Below are positions 63,523-64,000 of a stretch of 64,000 nucleotides of DNA, piece after piece. Position 1 is the first letter of the stretch, and each line of letters starts with the position of its first letter. The DNA comes from Cunninghamella blakesleeana. Taxonomy: Eukaryota > Mucoromycota > Mucoromycetes > Mucorales > Cunninghamellaceae. The notes below the pieces were generated by a model that had not been told where the DNA came from, did not search any database, and saw only the letters and a list, made by a program, of their open reading frames with translations. The DNA is taken from NCBI GenBank assembly GCA_017871115.1, contig JAFCIZ010000001.1, positions 5,741,501 to 5,805,500 of the forward strand, in the 5' to 3' direction. The position numbers and the translations under genes are program-made.

Positions 63523-64000
63523 ATGGACCATTCCTTTGTATAACATAACTTTAGAATACGTCTATTATTGTGCTAATTTAATTTCATTTTATCTGTATTG
63601 TTCCCTTTCAAAATAAATCCCAACATAATAAAAAGAAAAAAACGCGTAGTGAAATTTAATATCCATTTTTTCTTGAATAAAAATGAAAAATTCATGCATT
63701 TTTTTTAAAAAAACAAGTGTTGATCCATCAAGAGAGTAATTACTTTTTTCTTTGTTCAAGGCTCGGACTTTATATTAAGCTATCTATTTTTTATTAAAAA
63801 AGCATGATTTTATTACATATTAAAAAAGAAATCATGAATAAATGTCAAATTTGAATATAATATGCCAATCGATAAAGTTAAAAATAAAGAATTTGAAAGC
63901 TCATTAATACTTGGCTGGTTTTAAATGACACATTTAAGTTAGATATCCATTTATTTATTTTTTCACAATTAGCCAGTTGATTCGAAATTTTAATGAACTA
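63523..64000. other. 3' flank of eL13, right edge
   Basis: AT-rich with AATAAA-like signals. An ACGCGT (about 63643) is the only GC-rich spot. No gene seen. Confidence 0.5.

Overview
The window is AT-rich nuclear DNA from a filamentous fungus, most likely an early-diverging lineage such as Mucorales. The signs are many short GT-AG introns (about 60-150 nt), intergenic DNA dominated by poly(A/T), (AT)n and (TAA)n tracts, proteins with long Asn/Ser/Thr/His homopolymer stretches, and fungal-only families (Zn2Cys6 regulator, Kei1, Kre9/Knh1-like, AreA N-terminal module). There are no operons. Genes lie on both strands as tandem, divergent or convergent neighbours. The exon models given here were joined by hand from splice signals and reading-frame continuity; they have not been checked against transcripts.

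Layout, left to right. 0.6-1.6 kb (-): orphan protein with a faint Nudix-like stretch. 2.7-4.0 kb (+): secreted two-cupredoxin, ceruloplasmin-type protein lacking several copper ligands. 4.4-6.2 kb (-): OCA/Siw14-family phosphatase with an altered active site. 6.35-7.4 kb (-): ubiquitin-conjugating enzyme E2. 7.7-9.5 kb (-): decayed non-LTR retrotransposon. 10.0-10.35 kb (+): COA3 for cytochrome oxidase assembly. 10.5-13.8 kb (-): large disordered basic protein of unknown function. 14.6-15.6 kb (+): eIF4E. 16.1-19.0 kb (+): Zn2Cys6 transcription factor. 19.6-20.9 kb (+): Ras GTPase. 21.9-23.0 kb (-): possible decayed gene. 23.8-26.1 kb (-): Utp7. 26.35-27.5 kb (-): cytochrome c heme lyase. 28.0-30.4 kb (-): uncharacterised protein with paired cysteines. 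33.4-36.4 kb (+): Mdm1/SNX13-type PXA-PX protein.

Further right: 38.6-45.1 kb (+), a kinesin-4 (KIF4/KIF21-like) motor of about 1,800 residues; 46.8-48.2 kb (+), a two-finger C2H2 regulator; 49.4-50.4 kb (+), a Kei1-like IPC synthase subunit; 51.1-52.7 kb (+), S-adenosylhomocysteine hydrolase; 54.2-56.1 kb (+), a secreted Kre9/Knh1-like protein; 56.6-57.6 kb (+), an Mpv17/Sym1 membrane protein; 58.1-59.1 kb (-), an AreA-N-terminal-domain protein; 59.4-61.8 kb (-), an ArsB/NhaD-type transporter; 62.4-63.5 kb (+), ribosomal protein eL13.

Most genes are unlinked housekeeping functions: translation (eIF4E, eL13, Utp7), mitochondria (COA3, heme lyase, Mpv17), signalling and regulation (Ras, Zn2Cys6, C2H2, AreA-type), membrane and cell wall (Kei1, PXA-PX, Kre9-like), methyl cycle (SAHH) and mitosis (kinesin). 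No gene cluster for a single pathway is visible. The most unusual items are the half-sized ceruloplasmin-like protein with an incomplete copper set, the E2 whose catalytic cysteine sits in a 15-nt micro-exon, the very small exons elsewhere, two uncharacterised long proteins, a 12-bp palindrome just upstream of the Zn2Cys6 gene, and a dense ATGGAT array upstream of eL13.
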